A stretch of 64,000 nt of DNA from GM7GCV1 sp965222065 (GCA_965222065.1 OZ244933.1:2108001-2172000); one strand, 5' to 3'; shown: positions 51,682 through 60,496, counted from the stretch's first letter. Notes: a model not told the origin generated them from the letters alone. A program made the numbers and translations.

Positions 51682-53424
51682 ATGGACAAAGGTGGACAAG
51701 GAATGTCGACATATAAAAAACTTCAGTATTTCTTTATCTCAGCGTTTGTACTCTTTGTTGCAGAGTTTTCCCATGGTGAGCACTTCATTGAGTACAGCAG
51801 GCATGCAACCATTCAGGAAGCTTTAGATGCCTGCTCCCAGCTCTTTTATGACATAGGTGCCGACCAGTTTTATAATTCTCCGGGCTGTGGCTATACCTAT
51901 GTAGAGCAAGGAGATTCCTCTATTGATCTTGTCGATGCGGGAACACCGTTCTTTCGTATAACTGGGGGCAACTGGTGTACGGATCTGTCAGGAAATTTTT
52001 GCCGGGGTGATTTCTATTTTTTTCTGGGTGCCTCCCCAGGATACTTGCTCGCACAAAGCGCTAAGCCCATAGACGAATGCGAGGCTAACCCTTGTGACCC
52101 GATTTCCGGACGAAAAATGGAAACGGTGCTTGATTATCGGCAGCCGGACAGTAATTTGCAGTTCACGCGCTATTACTCCTCCCTGCCTTCCATTGATGGT
52201 AATACAGATATGGGTTCGAATTGGCGTCATAATTTTTCCGCTATCATGGAACATGCGGCAGAAACCAGAGGAGGAACCATGTTTCCCCCTGTTAAAAGCA
52301 GGCAGACGGGCGATCCGGAATTTACCTGTTTAAATCGCTGGGATGAAATAAGGGATCAGGTTTTTCTGGGAGCATTTAAAAATGCAGCGACAACCTATAA
52401 TAATGGTTCCTGTTTGGTGACCACAGCATCCGGGGAATCCGTGACGATCCCCGTATATAAAACCTTTCAGGTGAAGTCGACCTTTTCCAAACCTAAAATC
52501 ATTAGCTCCATGGGTGTTGTTTACGATTTTGTATCGACAGCTGATGGCTGGAAAGAAGCGAACTCGGCAAAGGTTTCCTTGAAAAAGATAGCCGATGCGT
52601 GGCATTTCATCGACGAAAATAAAGTGAGGCATATTTTTGTTGACGGTATCCTCAGCCAGTTGACTTATCCGGGCGGGGAAGTCGTTACACTGACATACGA
52701 CGAAAACAGAAAACTCGTCGAAGCAGAAAACAACAATGGCAGGGTGATTTCGTTTAATTACACGGATGACCGCTTGGCTACGGTGAATACACCTTCTGGC
52801 ATCATTCAGTACCTGTATCAGGATCAAAACCTTGTTCAGGTTATCTACCAGGACGGCAGCAGCAGGCAATATCACTATGAAGACACACGCTTCCTGTCGC
52901 ACTTAACTGGCATTACCAACGAGAATGGTGTTCGCTATGCCACATGGGCGTATGACTCATCAGGAAGAGTGATTCTTAGCGAGTATGCCAATGGATCGGA
53001 ACGATACGAATTTTTATACTCTACTGCCGATGGGACAACACGGGTGACCGGCCCTAATGGCGACCAACGTACCTACCAGGTCATTGCCCAACAAGGTGGC
53101 CCCAAGGTCAGCGGGGTAACGGGCGACCGTTGCCAAACCTGCCCCAATAGTCGGTACAAGGACCGTAGCTACGATACCAATGGCTATCTGGCCAGCGCTA
53201 CTGACTGGAATGGGATCACCACCTCGTTTGTCCACGACGACACGGGTCTGGAGTTGTCCCGAACCGAAGCGGTAGGGACACCGCAAGAGCGAACCATTAC
53301 CACCGAGTGGGACGCAACACACCGCCTGCCTACAAAAGTGACCACCCCTACCTCTGTGACTCAGTTTACTTACGACGAAAGCGGCAATCTATTAACACGA
53401 ACGGACTCTGATCAGGGACTCTAG
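51682..53424 (+). CDS. Rhs/YD-repeat protein, exported N-terminal half
   Basis: A 580-residue protein with a signal peptide (STYKKLQYFFISAFVLFVAE, cut near SHG), a Cys-containing domain, then a DUF6531-like start of the Rhs shell (ISGRKMETVLDYRQPDSNLQ, FTRYYSS) and YD/RHS repeats (GGEVVTLTYDENRKLVEAEN, NGRVISFNYTDDRLATVN, TQFTYDESGNLLTRTDS). It ends in a stop 28 bases before a second gene that continues the shell. Full Rhs proteins are normally one chain, so this is half of a split pair. The start could instead be the ATG at 51703. Upstream of it lies argG's old neighbour pyrC, divergent. Confidence 0.85.
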   Translation: MDKGGQGMSTYKKLQYFFISAFVLFVAEFSHGEHFIEYSRHATIQEALDACSQLFYDIGADQFYNSPGCGYTYVEQGDSSIDLVDAGTPFFRITGGNWCTDLSGNFCRGDFYFFLGASPGYLLAQSAKPIDECEANPCDPISGRKMETVLDYRQPDSNLQFTRYYSSLPSIDGNTDMGSNWRHNFSAIMEHAAETRGGTMFPPVKSRQTGDPEFTCLNRWDEIRDQVFLGAFKNAATTYNNGSCLVTTASGESVTIPVYKTFQVKSTFSKPKIISSMGVVYDFVSTADGWKEANSAKVSLKKIADAWHFIDENKVRHIFVDGILSQLTYPGGEVVTLTYDENRKLVEAENNNGRVISFNYTDDRLATVNTPSGIIQYLYQDQNLVQVIYQDGSSRQYHYEDTRFLSHLTGITNENGVRYATWAYDSSGRVILSEYANGSERYEFLYSTADGTTRVTGPNGDQRTYQVIAQQGGPKVSGVTGDRCQTCPNSRYKDRSYDTNGYLASATDWNGITTSFVHDDTGLELSRTEAVGTPQERTITTEWDATHRLPTKVTTPTSVTQFTYDESGNLLTRTDSDQGL

Positions 53425-53451
53425 AAAGCATACAAAAGGAAGAAAAATAAT

Positions 53452-56268
53452 ATGGATATTAATTGTTCAAGAGTGGTCCAGGGATTGGCCGCGATGATGA
53501 TGCTTGTACTGTCGAGTAACACGCACGCCCAGCGGACAGAAAGCATGACTTACAATGATTTTGGTCAGGTGCTTTCGATTGATGGTCCGCGCACCGATGT
53601 GTCGGATGTGACCACCTTCGACTACGACCTCCAGGGCGATCGTACCTCGATGACTAACGCGTTGGGTCAGCAATGGCTTTTTACCCGTTACGATCCCGCA
53701 GGTAATTTGCTGGAATCAATCGATCCCAATGGGGTGGTAACCACCTATGGTTATGATCCAAGACAACGCCTGACTTCAGTAACTGAGGCCGCCGGGGCCG
53801 CCGCGTCGGCCACAACCTCGTTTGTTTATGATCCCGCCGGCCAGCTGATCGAGGTTGTTTCCCCCAATGGCGATAGAACCTATTTCGAATACGATGCTGC
53901 TGGGCATTTGATAGCACTGGTGGACAGTCTGGGTAATCGAATGGAATATACTCTGGACGTCGCAGGTAATGTCACCCGGCAAGATATTCTGGACCCTTCG
54001 GGCAGCCTCGCGGCCACCCGTAACCATGTCTATGACATCCTTGGACGATTGGTCCACTATCAGGGTGCTGATCCGCTGGTAACGCAGGACTATGCCTATG
54101 ACGGCAACAACAACCTGATTGAGGTGAAGGACAGTGCCGACCATCCCACAAGTAACAGCTACGATGCACTCAATAACCTTATGGAGCAAACCGACAGGGC
54201 AGGCAACCCTGTCCAGCTTGAGTACGACGCTGGGGATCAACTGATTGCGGTGACAGATCAACGCGGACTGACCACCACCTACACCTACAATGCGTATGGT
54301 GAAGTCATCGAGCAACAAAGCCCCGATACCGGTCTGACCCAATACAGCTACGACCAGGCAGGCAATCTCCTGAATAAGACACGTAACGATGGCACCCAAA
54401 CCAACTACACCTACGATGCCCTCAACCGCTTGACCGATATTGAGTATGGGTTTAATACCAACCTCAATGTCCACTTCGAATACGATCAGGGAACCTATGG
54501 TATTGGTCGTTTGACCAGTATGAATGATGCGTCCGGGAGCACCCAATACCAGTACGACGCTCTGGGGCGCCTTATCCAAAAAAACTCTACTGTGGATGGC
54601 AGGGACTTTACCGAACAATTTGGCTACGACCTGTCCGGCAACCTCACATCCCAGATTTACCCTTCAGGTCTGGAAGTGCACTACGAGCGGAATACCCGGG
54701 GGCAAATCATTGCTGTCTCTCTGGACAGCACTCCGGCAGGAAACAGCCAGGCACTGGTGGATGATGTGGTGTACCTGCCCTTTGGTCCTCTGGCGGGCCT
54801 TTCCTATGGCAATGGATTGAGCCTGACTCGCAACTACGATCAGGACTACCGGTTGATTCGGCAGGAACTGGCAGGAGGTCTCCTCTATCAAGGAGTCAGC
54901 TATGGCTACGATGGCAACAACAATATTCTGGAAATACTGGATCTGGATACCCCTATCCAGGATCAGGAGTTTGGCTACGACGAACTGGATCGCCTGACCC
55001 TGGATGCTTCCGATTACGGTACCAAATCCTACGAGTACGATGCGGCTAGCAACCGCACTCGGCGCGTGTTCGACAAGCCCGATGGCAGCGTACGTGATAT
55101 CGCATTTGAATATGCCGCTGAAAGCAATCGTCTGAGATTTGTGGGGCGTCGATCACTGGAACTTGATGATAACGGCAACCTGCTGCAAATCATCCGTGCC
55201 AACGGTAACGCCAAAAAAGTCTGGGCCTATGACGAGCGCAACCGCATGGTGGCTTATTGGAAGCGTGGAGTACTCAGGGCCAACTACGATTACAACGCAT
55301 TGGGACAGCGGGTACGCAAAACCCGGTACAAGCTCAGTGAGCAGGGAACACGAAAGGAAGCTCGCACCCATATCTTCCACTACAATCAGGCAGGTCAGCT
55401 GATCCAGCAAACGGTCTACAAGCCCAATGGCACACTAAAACGACAGAAGCACTACCTCTGGCTGGACCAAATGCCCATTGCGTTTGTCGAGACCGTTTAT
55501 CGCAACAACTGCAATATCAAGCGTGAGGAACTGGCCTACATTACGCCTGATCATCTCAATACTCCCCGTATGGCCACCAACGATGCCCAGCAGATTACCT
55601 GGACCTGGCGCAGCGATGCCTTTGGGGTGGGCAAGATCGACAAAGACCCGGATGGGGATGGGATCAAAACCAACATCCGCCTCCGGTTCCCCGGCCAATA
55701 TGAAGATGGTGAATCCGGCCTGCACTACAACTACTTCCGGGACTACCATCCCGGTTGGGGAAGGTATGTTCAGTCAGATCCCATTGGGCTGAATGGCGGG
55801 ATCAATAACTATGCTTATGTGGCGGGGAACCCCGTTATGTACTATGACCCTACAGGTGAAATTGGGGTGCCTGGAGCTGCAATTGGTGGATTAATTGGGG
55901 GAGTTTCAGCATTTACAGGTTCTCTCTCAACAGGTGCGAGTATACGAGATGCGCTGGTATCAGCTGCTGTTGGTGGCTTGATTGGTGCAGGAACTGGCTT
56001 TTTTGGAGGGGTAGGTATAGGGTCTGCAGCGCTATTAGGTGGTTTTTCAAATTTTGGCACCCAAGTAATTAGTAATAATATCGATGATGATCAGTGTAAT
56101 AACGCGCACATCAATTGGGGGTCTGTCTTTGGATCAGCTATTGGAGGTGGATGGGCTGCAGGGATTACACGAGGTGCCGGTGCTATACCCGGAGCTGTAA
56201 TTGGCTGGGGGCCTTCAACTGCTTCAAGCGCAATTGGAACTGCATTAGGTCAAGAATATGCAAACTAA
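53452..56268 (+). CDS. Rhs core protein with toxin-like C-terminal tip
   Basis: A 938-residue protein. It begins with its own signal peptide (CSRVVQGLAAMMMLVLSSNT, cut near THA), then over 15 YD repeats (for example YDPAGNLLESIDPNGVVTTY, YDALGRLIQKNSTVDG), then the Rhs core (PDHLNTPRMATNDAQQITW, DPIGLNGGINNYAYVAGNPV) ending at DPTG (799-802). Residues 804-938 are the variable tip: Gly/Ala-rich hydrophobic segments (GAAIGGLIGGVSAFTGSL, VGGLIGAGTGFFGGVGIGSA) like membrane-active toxins. It has its own AGGAAG site. The next gene overlaps its last 11 bases and is its likely immunity gene. Confidence 0.88.
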   Translation: MDINCSRVVQGLAAMMMLVLSSNTHAQRTESMTYNDFGQVLSIDGPRTDVSDVTTFDYDLQGDRTSMTNALGQQWLFTRYDPAGNLLESIDPNGVVTTYGYDPRQRLTSVTEAAGAAASATTSFVYDPAGQLIEVVSPNGDRTYFEYDAAGHLIALVDSLGNRMEYTLDVAGNVTRQDILDPSGSLAATRNHVYDILGRLVHYQGADPLVTQDYAYDGNNNLIEVKDSADHPTSNSYDALNNLMEQTDRAGNPVQLEYDAGDQLIAVTDQRGLTTTYTYNAYGEVIEQQSPDTGLTQYSYDQAGNLLNKTRNDGTQTNYTYDALNRLTDIEYGFNTNLNVHFEYDQGTYGIGRLTSMNDASGSTQYQYDALGRLIQKNSTVDGRDFTEQFGYDLSGNLTSQIYPSGLEVHYERNTRGQIIAVSLDSTPAGNSQALVDDVVYLPFGPLAGLSYGNGLSLTRNYDQDYRLIRQELAGGLLYQGVSYGYDGNNNILEILDLDTPIQDQEFGYDELDRLTLDASDYGTKSYEYDAASNRTRRVFDKPDGSVRDIAFEYAAESNRLRFVGRRSLELDDNGNLLQIIRANGNAKKVWAYDERNRMVAYWKRGVLRANYDYNALGQRVRKTRYKLSEQGTRKEARTHIFHYNQAGQLIQQTVYKPNGTLKRQKHYLWLDQMPIAFVETVYRNNCNIKREELAYITPDHLNTPRMATNDAQQITWTWRSDAFGVGKIDKDPDGDGIKTNIRLRFPGQYEDGESGLHYNYFRDYHPGWGRYVQSDPIGLNGGINNYAYVAGNPVMYYDPTGEIGVPGAAIGGLIGGVSAFTGSLSTGASIRDALVSAAVGGLIGAGTGFFGGVGIGSAALLGGFSNFGTQVISNNIDDDQCNNAHINWGSVFGSAIGGGWAAGITRGAGAIPGAVIGWGPSTASSAIGTALGQEYAN

Positions 56269-56755
56269 TATTACATTCCATAACGCCCATTTTGGTAAAC
56301 ATGCGTGGCTTTACTGGCCATCATATTTTTTAATATTAGGGCCAATTTTAGCATTTATTTTCTTCATTACTTTTATTTTTAGGCCTGGTTATGAGAGTTT
56401 GACTAAGACAGTAATGCTACTTAGTGCGCTATTTTTTCTTGGTGTTGTTGCAAAAGGAGTTACGGTCTTAAGGTTAAGTTTTAAAACTGCTAAAAAAATA
56501 TTGGTCACAGATGAAGACATTGAATTGTTGACTTATCCTGGCTCAACCGTGAAGTTGAAATCCGTATCTGTTCTTGAAGATGTCACAAGTCGTTTCAGAA
56601 AAAAGCACTATCAGCTACTTTTTCCAATGGGTTGTTGCGTTTATCGCGTAGTCTCTGATAACAAAGAGTATTACTTGCCTATTGCGGAAGAGCATCTTTC
56701 TTATCTTGATGTATGGAGGCAGATAAACAAATCAAGTTTTATGGATCAGGTTTAG
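56258..56755 (+). CDS. Small membrane protein, likely immunity to the first Rhs tip
   Basis: A 165-residue protein that overlaps the Rhs 3' end by 11 bases. Two membrane segments (about 22-45 and 52-70) are followed by a cytoplasmic-looking domain of about 95 residues. The DNA is AT-rich compared with the Rhs core. I do not recognise the family. Position after a tip gene and membrane location fit an immunity protein against a membrane-acting toxin; that is inference. Confidence 0.6.
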   Translation: MQTNITFHNAHFGKHAWLYWPSYFLILGPILAFIFFITFIFRPGYESLTKTVMLLSALFFLGVVAKGVTVLRLSFKTAKKILVTDEDIELLTYPGSTVKLKSVSVLEDVTSRFRKKHYQLLFPMGCCVYRVVSDNKEYYLPIAEEHLSYLDVWRQINKSSFMDQV

Positions 56756-56822
56756 CCTAGGATTCGGTAAATGCTAGATAGGTGGCTGTGCACTAGTTGG
56801 CAGTATTTTCAGTAAATTCGAA

Positions 56823-57096
56823 CCTGACCATCTCAATACTCCCCGTATGGCCACCAATGATGCTCAGCAGATTACTGGACCTGGCGCAGCGATGCTTTTG
56901 GGGTGGGCAGGATCGACAAAGACCTGGATGGGGATGGGATCAAAACCAACATCTGCCTGCGGTTCCCCGGCCAGTATGAAGATGGTGAATCCGGCCTGCA
57001 CTACAACTACTTCCGGGACTATCACCCCGGCTGGGGGAGGTATGTTCAGAGTGATCCTATTGGGCTAAATGGAGGCATAAATACCTACGCTTATGT
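56823..57096 (+). repeat. Partial copy of the Rhs core (274 bases)
   Basis: It repeats 55546-55820 almost base for base, from CTGATCATCTCAATACTCC-like sequence to CTTATGT. One base is missing (CAGATTACTGG against CAGATTACCTGG), which shifts the frame at the start of the copy. This gives a homologous stretch where recombination could join the second tip to the main gene. Confidence 0.9.
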
Positions 57097-57421
57097 AAAT
57101 AGTAATCCACTCAGATTTACTGACGAACATGGATTGGCATTAGGAGGCTTTCTTACATGCGCAGCTTTAACTTTATTTGATGTAGGTATTACGGGCTATA
57201 ACAGTTATAAAGCAATTAAGGAGAATGAAAGGATTCAGGGAGAGATTGACAGCTTGACATGCGATGAAGAATCCTTAGGGAAAAATGCTGACAGAATTAA
57301 AGAACTGGAAAGACTAAAAAGGCAAGCCAGCTTTGATCTAGCGAAGACAGCTGGTACTGGACTAGGAACAGGGATTGCTATAGCGGCAGCCTGTGTCTAT
57401 TTAATAGCTTCTCCATTTTAA
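56903..57421 (+). CDS. Orphan Rhs C-terminal tip
   Basis: A 172-residue frame from a GTG in the copied core. Residues 1-77 are the end of the Rhs core (FPGQYEDGESGLHYNYFRDY, DPIGLNGGINTYAYVNSNPL). Residues 78-172 are a different tip: a hydrophobic segment (LALGGFLTCAALTLFDVGIT), a charged, probably coiled-coil part (KENERIQGEIDSL... KELERLKRQASF) and a hydrophobic end (GLGTGIAIAAACVYLIASPF). It has no signal or repeats of its own, so it is probably silent until recombined. Followed after 11 bases by a small membrane protein. Confidence 0.75.
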   Translation: MGRIDKDLDGDGIKTNICLRFPGQYEDGESGLHYNYFRDYHPGWGRYVQSDPIGLNGGINTYAYVNSNPLRFTDEHGLALGGFLTCAALTLFDVGITGYNSYKAIKENERIQGEIDSLTCDEESLGKNADRIKELERLKRQASFDLAKTAGTGLGTGIAIAAACVYLIASPF

Positions 57422-57432
57422 GGAATAAAACT

Positions 57433-57717
57433 ATGCCAATCTCAAAGCGCACAACCATCAATTTGTTTGTAGTTTTTTCAGTGTGTTTCTTTATTTTGTG
57501 CTTGTATTTATTTCGATTTTCTGCGGGATCCCTTTATTGGATTGCCCTATCAGGTTTTTTTCTTACAGCTGCAGCTGTCCTTTTTTCATTTAGCCAATAT
57601 TTTCTTAATTCAAAATTGGCAGGTTTTAAAAAATGGCTCATCCCAATTTTTATAGTTCAGACTATATTTTTTATTGGGTTGTGGATCTTGCTTTTATACG
57701 CAGCATTTAATTTTTAA
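57433..57717 (+). CDS. Small membrane protein, likely immunity to the orphan tip
   Basis: A 94-residue, AT-rich gene with three hydrophobic segments (about 9-28, 33-52, 68-92). It follows the orphan tip by 11 bases with an AAGGA site. I do not recognise the family. Its place mirrors the gene after the main tip, so immunity is the simplest guess. Confidence 0.55.
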   Translation: MPISKRTTINLFVVFSVCFFILCLYLFRFSAGSLYWIALSGFFLTAAAVLFSFSQYFLNSKLAGFKKWLIPIFIVQTIFFIGLWILLLYAAFNF

Positions 57718-57843
57718 TATAAAAGATAATTAGCTTTCGTCAGAATCTATTGCTGGATACTTTCCACCCCAGTCGATAAAATGCGCGGCCTTTTCGCCCT
57801 TGGCGAATAAACCTTTTTTGATAAATATTTTGAGGCGAAGCAG

Positions 57844-59058
57844 ATGGCGTCAGTCGACAAAGTAGTACTCGCATATTCCGGTGGTCTGGATACGTCGGTC
57901 ATCGTCCGCTGGTTGCAGGACGAGTATCAGGCCGAAGTGGTGACATTTACCGCAGACATTGGTCAGGGTGAAGAAGTAGAACCGGCCCGTGCAAAGGCAC
58001 AGGCGCTGGGCGTTAAGGAAATCTACATTGAAGACCTGCGCGAAGACTATGTGGCCAATTATGTGTTCCCGATGTTTCGTGCCAATGCGATCTACGAAGG
58101 TGAATACCTGCTGGGCACGTCTATCGCACGTCCGCTGATTGCCAAACGTTTGGTAGAGATTGCCAATGAAACCGGCGCCGATGCGATCTCGCACGGGGCG
58201 ACCGGCAAGGGTAATGACCAGGTGCGTTTTGAGTTGGGTGCCTATGCCTTGAAGCCGGGAATTCGAGTCATTGCCCCCTGGCGAGAATGGAACCTGACGT
58301 CGCGCGACACACTCATGAAGTATTGCGAAGACCACAATATTCCGGTGGATTTTTCCAAGAAGAAAAAATCGCCTTACTCCATGGACGCTAACCTGCTGCA
58401 TATTTCTTATGAGGGCGGCATTCTGGAAGATCCCTGGGCCGAGGCCGAGGAAGATATGTGGCGCTGGAGTGTGTCTCCGGAAAACGCGCCGGATAAACCT
58501 ACCTATATTGAAATTGGGTTTGCCCATGGCGACCCTGTGACCCTTGATGGCGAAAAGCTGTCTCCGGCAACCATGCTGGAGCGCTTGAACAAGCTGGGTG
58601 GCGATAACGGTATTGGTCGACTGGATATTGTTGAAAACCGCTACGTGGGCATGAAGTCTCGCGGCTGTTACGAAACCCCCGGCGGAACCATTTTGCTGCC
58701 GGCTCACCGTGCGATTGAGTCACTGACGCTGGATCGCGAAGTGGCGCACCTGAAAGATGAGTTGATGCCCAAGTACGCCGAGCTGATTTACAACGGTTAC
58801 TGGTGGTCGCCAGAGCGCAAGATGCTGCAAAGCGCGATTGACCAGTCGCAGGTGACAGTCAACGGTACGGTCCGTCTGAAGCTCTACAAGGGCAGTGTGA
58901 CTGTTGTCGGCCGAAAATCGGACGACAGCCTGTTCGATGAGCGTATCGCCACGTTTGATGAGGACGAGGGCGCATACAACCAGGCGGATGCGGAGGGCTT
59001 TATCAAACTGAACGCCTTGCGCATGAGAATCGCGGCGGCCAAAGGTCGAAAAATCTAA
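57844..59058 (+). CDS. argG: Argininosuccinate synthase
   Basis: A 404-residue enzyme that joins citrulline and aspartate with ATP in arginine synthesis. The pyrophosphatase-type loop LAYSGGLDTSVI is at about 9-20, and SHGATGKGNDQVRFE and SPYSMDANLLHISYEGGILE are family signatures. It is complete and of normal length. TAAAAT at 57777-57782 with a GC-rich start region may be its -10; no good -35 was found. In Pseudomonas argG lies near pyrC-rnt; here the Rhs island separates them. Confidence 0.97.
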   Translation: MASVDKVVLAYSGGLDTSVIVRWLQDEYQAEVVTFTADIGQGEEVEPARAKAQALGVKEIYIEDLREDYVANYVFPMFRANAIYEGEYLLGTSIARPLIAKRLVEIANETGADAISHGATGKGNDQVRFELGAYALKPGIRVIAPWREWNLTSRDTLMKYCEDHNIPVDFSKKKKSPYSMDANLLHISYEGGILEDPWAEAEEDMWRWSVSPENAPDKPTYIEIGFAHGDPVTLDGEKLSPATMLERLNKLGGDNGIGRLDIVENRYVGMKSRGCYETPGGTILLPAHRAIESLTLDREVAHLKDELMPKYAELIYNGYWWSPERKMLQSAIDQSQVTVNGTVRLKLYKGSVTVVGRKSDDSLFDERIATFDEDEGAYNQADAEGFIKLNALRMRIAAAKGRKI

Positions 59059-59070
59059 CTATTAAAAAAC

Positions 59071-59098
59071 GGCACTGTCTCCTTCAGGGGGCAGTGCC
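59071..59098 (+). terminator. Hairpin after argG
   Basis: GGCACTG and CAGTGCC pair around a 14-base loop 12 bases after the stop. There is no T run, so termination may be weak. Confidence 0.45.
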
Positions 59099-59152
59099 TA
59101 TTTCGCTTGCTGACCAGGACCATGGAAAGCGATCAAACTTTCTGGAGGGAAT

Positions 59153-59725
59153 ATGAAAACAATAAAAACGACCGTTATTTTTCTTTCGATGCTGCTGTCC
59201 TGCATGGCCATTGCCCAGGGCGAACGGTTTGCGTTGTTTAATGGCGAAAACCTGGACGGCTGGAACAAGTTGGGCGATGCCGAGTGGCGCATTAGGGATG
59301 GCGTGCTTATGGCCGACGAGGGCAGCACCAGTTACCTGCTGACCGAAGAGTCCTACGAAGATTTTCTGATAACACTGGAGTTCTGGGTGGACGACCCTGC
59401 CAACAGCGGCATATTTATCCGCTGTGCCGAGCCTGAAAATGTCAACGACCAGACCTGCTACGAGGTCAATATTTTTGATCAGCGGCCCGATCCTACCTAT
59501 CGAACAGGTGGCATTGTGGGTGTGGCGCCGATACTGGCCAAGCTGGATACGGGCGGTCGCTGGAATACCTATGAAATCAGGGTAGAGGGCGATCACATGG
59601 AAGCGCGGATTAACGGCATTCTTACGGCGGATGACAGTGATAGCCGTCTTTCCAGCGGGCCAATTGCCCTGCAATACGGTAGCGGCATCGTGAAATTTCG
59701 CAATGTGAATATCAAACCGCTTTAA
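59153..59725 (+). CDS. Secreted DUF1080 (3-keto-disaccharide hydrolase-like) protein
   Basis: A 190-residue protein with a signal peptide (TIKTTVIFLSMLLSCMAIAQ, cut near AQG) that may also be lipid-modified, as LSCM lies near the cut. The mature part is a jelly-roll domain: FNGENLDGWNKLGDAEWRIR, SGIFIRCAEPEN and GRWNTYEIRVEGDHMEARIN are typical of DUF1080. Members hydrolyse 3-keto-glycosides outside the cytoplasm in characterised cases. GGAGGG precedes the ATG. A second exported enzyme of related chemistry, the oxidoreductase at 40590, lies in the same window. Confidence 0.85.
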   Translation: MKTIKTTVIFLSMLLSCMAIAQGERFALFNGENLDGWNKLGDAEWRIRDGVLMADEGSTSYLLTEESYEDFLITLEFWVDDPANSGIFIRCAEPENVNDQTCYEVNIFDQRPDPTYRTGGIVGVAPILAKLDTGGRWNTYEIRVEGDHMEARINGILTADDSDSRLSSGPIALQYGSGIVKFRNVNIKPL

Positions 59726-59745
59726 AAAGCTGGTTTTGAATATTG

Positions 59746-59774
59746 AAAAAAGGGCCATATGGCCCTTTTTTTTT
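59746..59774. terminator. Terminator between the DUF1080 gene and the convergent cluster
   Basis: AAAAAAGGGCC, ATAT loop and GGCCCTTTTTTTTT, with T runs on both strands. Confidence 0.9.
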
Positions 59775-59784
59775 ATGCCCGGAT

Positions 59785-60210
59785 TTAAACTTGGCTTTGG
59801 GGTTGCTGTGGTGCCTGGCTTTGCATCTGTCTGAGTACCTGCTCACCCTGCTGTGTATTGAAATCCGCCACAATCACCTGGCTTCTGAACAGGGCCGGTA
59901 TCTCTATGGCCAATATGGCAATGATCATCAAAAAGCCGACCGGTGCATTCTCGGTGAAGAGCAGCATGATGCCGATAATCATCACAGACAGGTTTATCAG
60001 CGCCCGGACCCACCGGCCCAGATAAGCGTGATGCATACCGGTCAGGAACAGCCAGTTAAGTACAGCATAGGTATCCGGGTCACGTAACTTTTTATTGTAG
60101 ATTCGATAAAAATTGGCGCGCTCCTCATCGCTGAGGTTGCGCAGTTTTTGGCGGAAGGTTTCTTCCTCTTCGCGAACGCGGTCTGTTCGCAATGTCCAGG
60201 CTTCAATCAT
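59785..60210 (-). CDS. TM2-like small membrane protein
   Basis: A 141-residue protein. The ATG at 60210 gives MIEAWTLRTDRVREEEETFR; the longer frame upstream overlaps yidD and is not used. Charged N-terminal helix (5-40) is followed by two hydrophobic segments (about 57-75 and 78-100), with the TM2-like FLTGMHHAYLGRW between, and a Gln-rich tail. Its start overlaps the yidD-like gene by eight bases. Function unknown. Confidence 0.65.
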   Translation of the reverse strand: MIEAWTLRTDRVREEEETFRQKLRNLSDEERANFYRIYNKKLRDPDTYAVLNWLFLTGMHHAYLGRWVRALINLSVMIIGIMLLFTENAPVGFLMIIAILAIEIPALFRSQVIVADFNTQQGEQVLRQMQSQAPQQPQSQV

Positions 60211-60496
60211 GGTTGTTTCCCTCACAGAAGTGTGGAAGCGGGTCGGAAATAGGATGTGCCAAATCAGGTTGGTTGCAGCGGGCGATACGTCGTATCGCCA
60301 GGCTTCCCCCTTTAACAAAACCATAGTGTGTAATGGCCTGGCGAGCGTATTCCGAACAGCTCGGATGAAAGTTGCATTCGACGCGGAAACGTTCCTGACC
60401 TCCACCGCCTCGCTGGTAGCGCTGGATCAAATGCAGGGCTAGTTTTTGGGCCGGGTTTATCCGTGTCGGCACGTTATCGGGCACTCTACCGGCCAA
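60203..60496 (-). CDS. yidD: YidD-family membrane protein insertion factor
   Basis: A 97-residue protein with the family pattern: a hydrophobic start (ALHLIQRYQR), FHPSCSEYARQAITHYGFVK and RRIARCNQPD, giving the conserved CxxxPSCSxYA...KG...RIxRC arrangement. YidD aids YidC-dependent insertion. The usual place is between rnpA and yidC; here it sits with a TM2-like gene and a DUF4177-like gene, so it may be a second copy. Its start overlaps the next gene by 11 bases. Confidence 0.82.
   Translation of the reverse strand: MAGRVPDNVPTRINPAQKLALHLIQRYQRGGGGQERFRVECNFHPSCSEYARQAITHYGFVKGGSLAIRRIARCNQPDLAHPISDPLPHFCEGNNHD

Noticed and set aside
53776..54618. A minus-strand frame of 280 codons inside the Rhs gene
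   Set aside because: Produced by the periodic YD-repeat codons on the other strand; no start signal or domain.
53500..55800. Short repeats suggestive of a CRISPR array
   Set aside because: These are degenerate codons for YD repeats within an open reading frame; no constant repeat or equal spacers.
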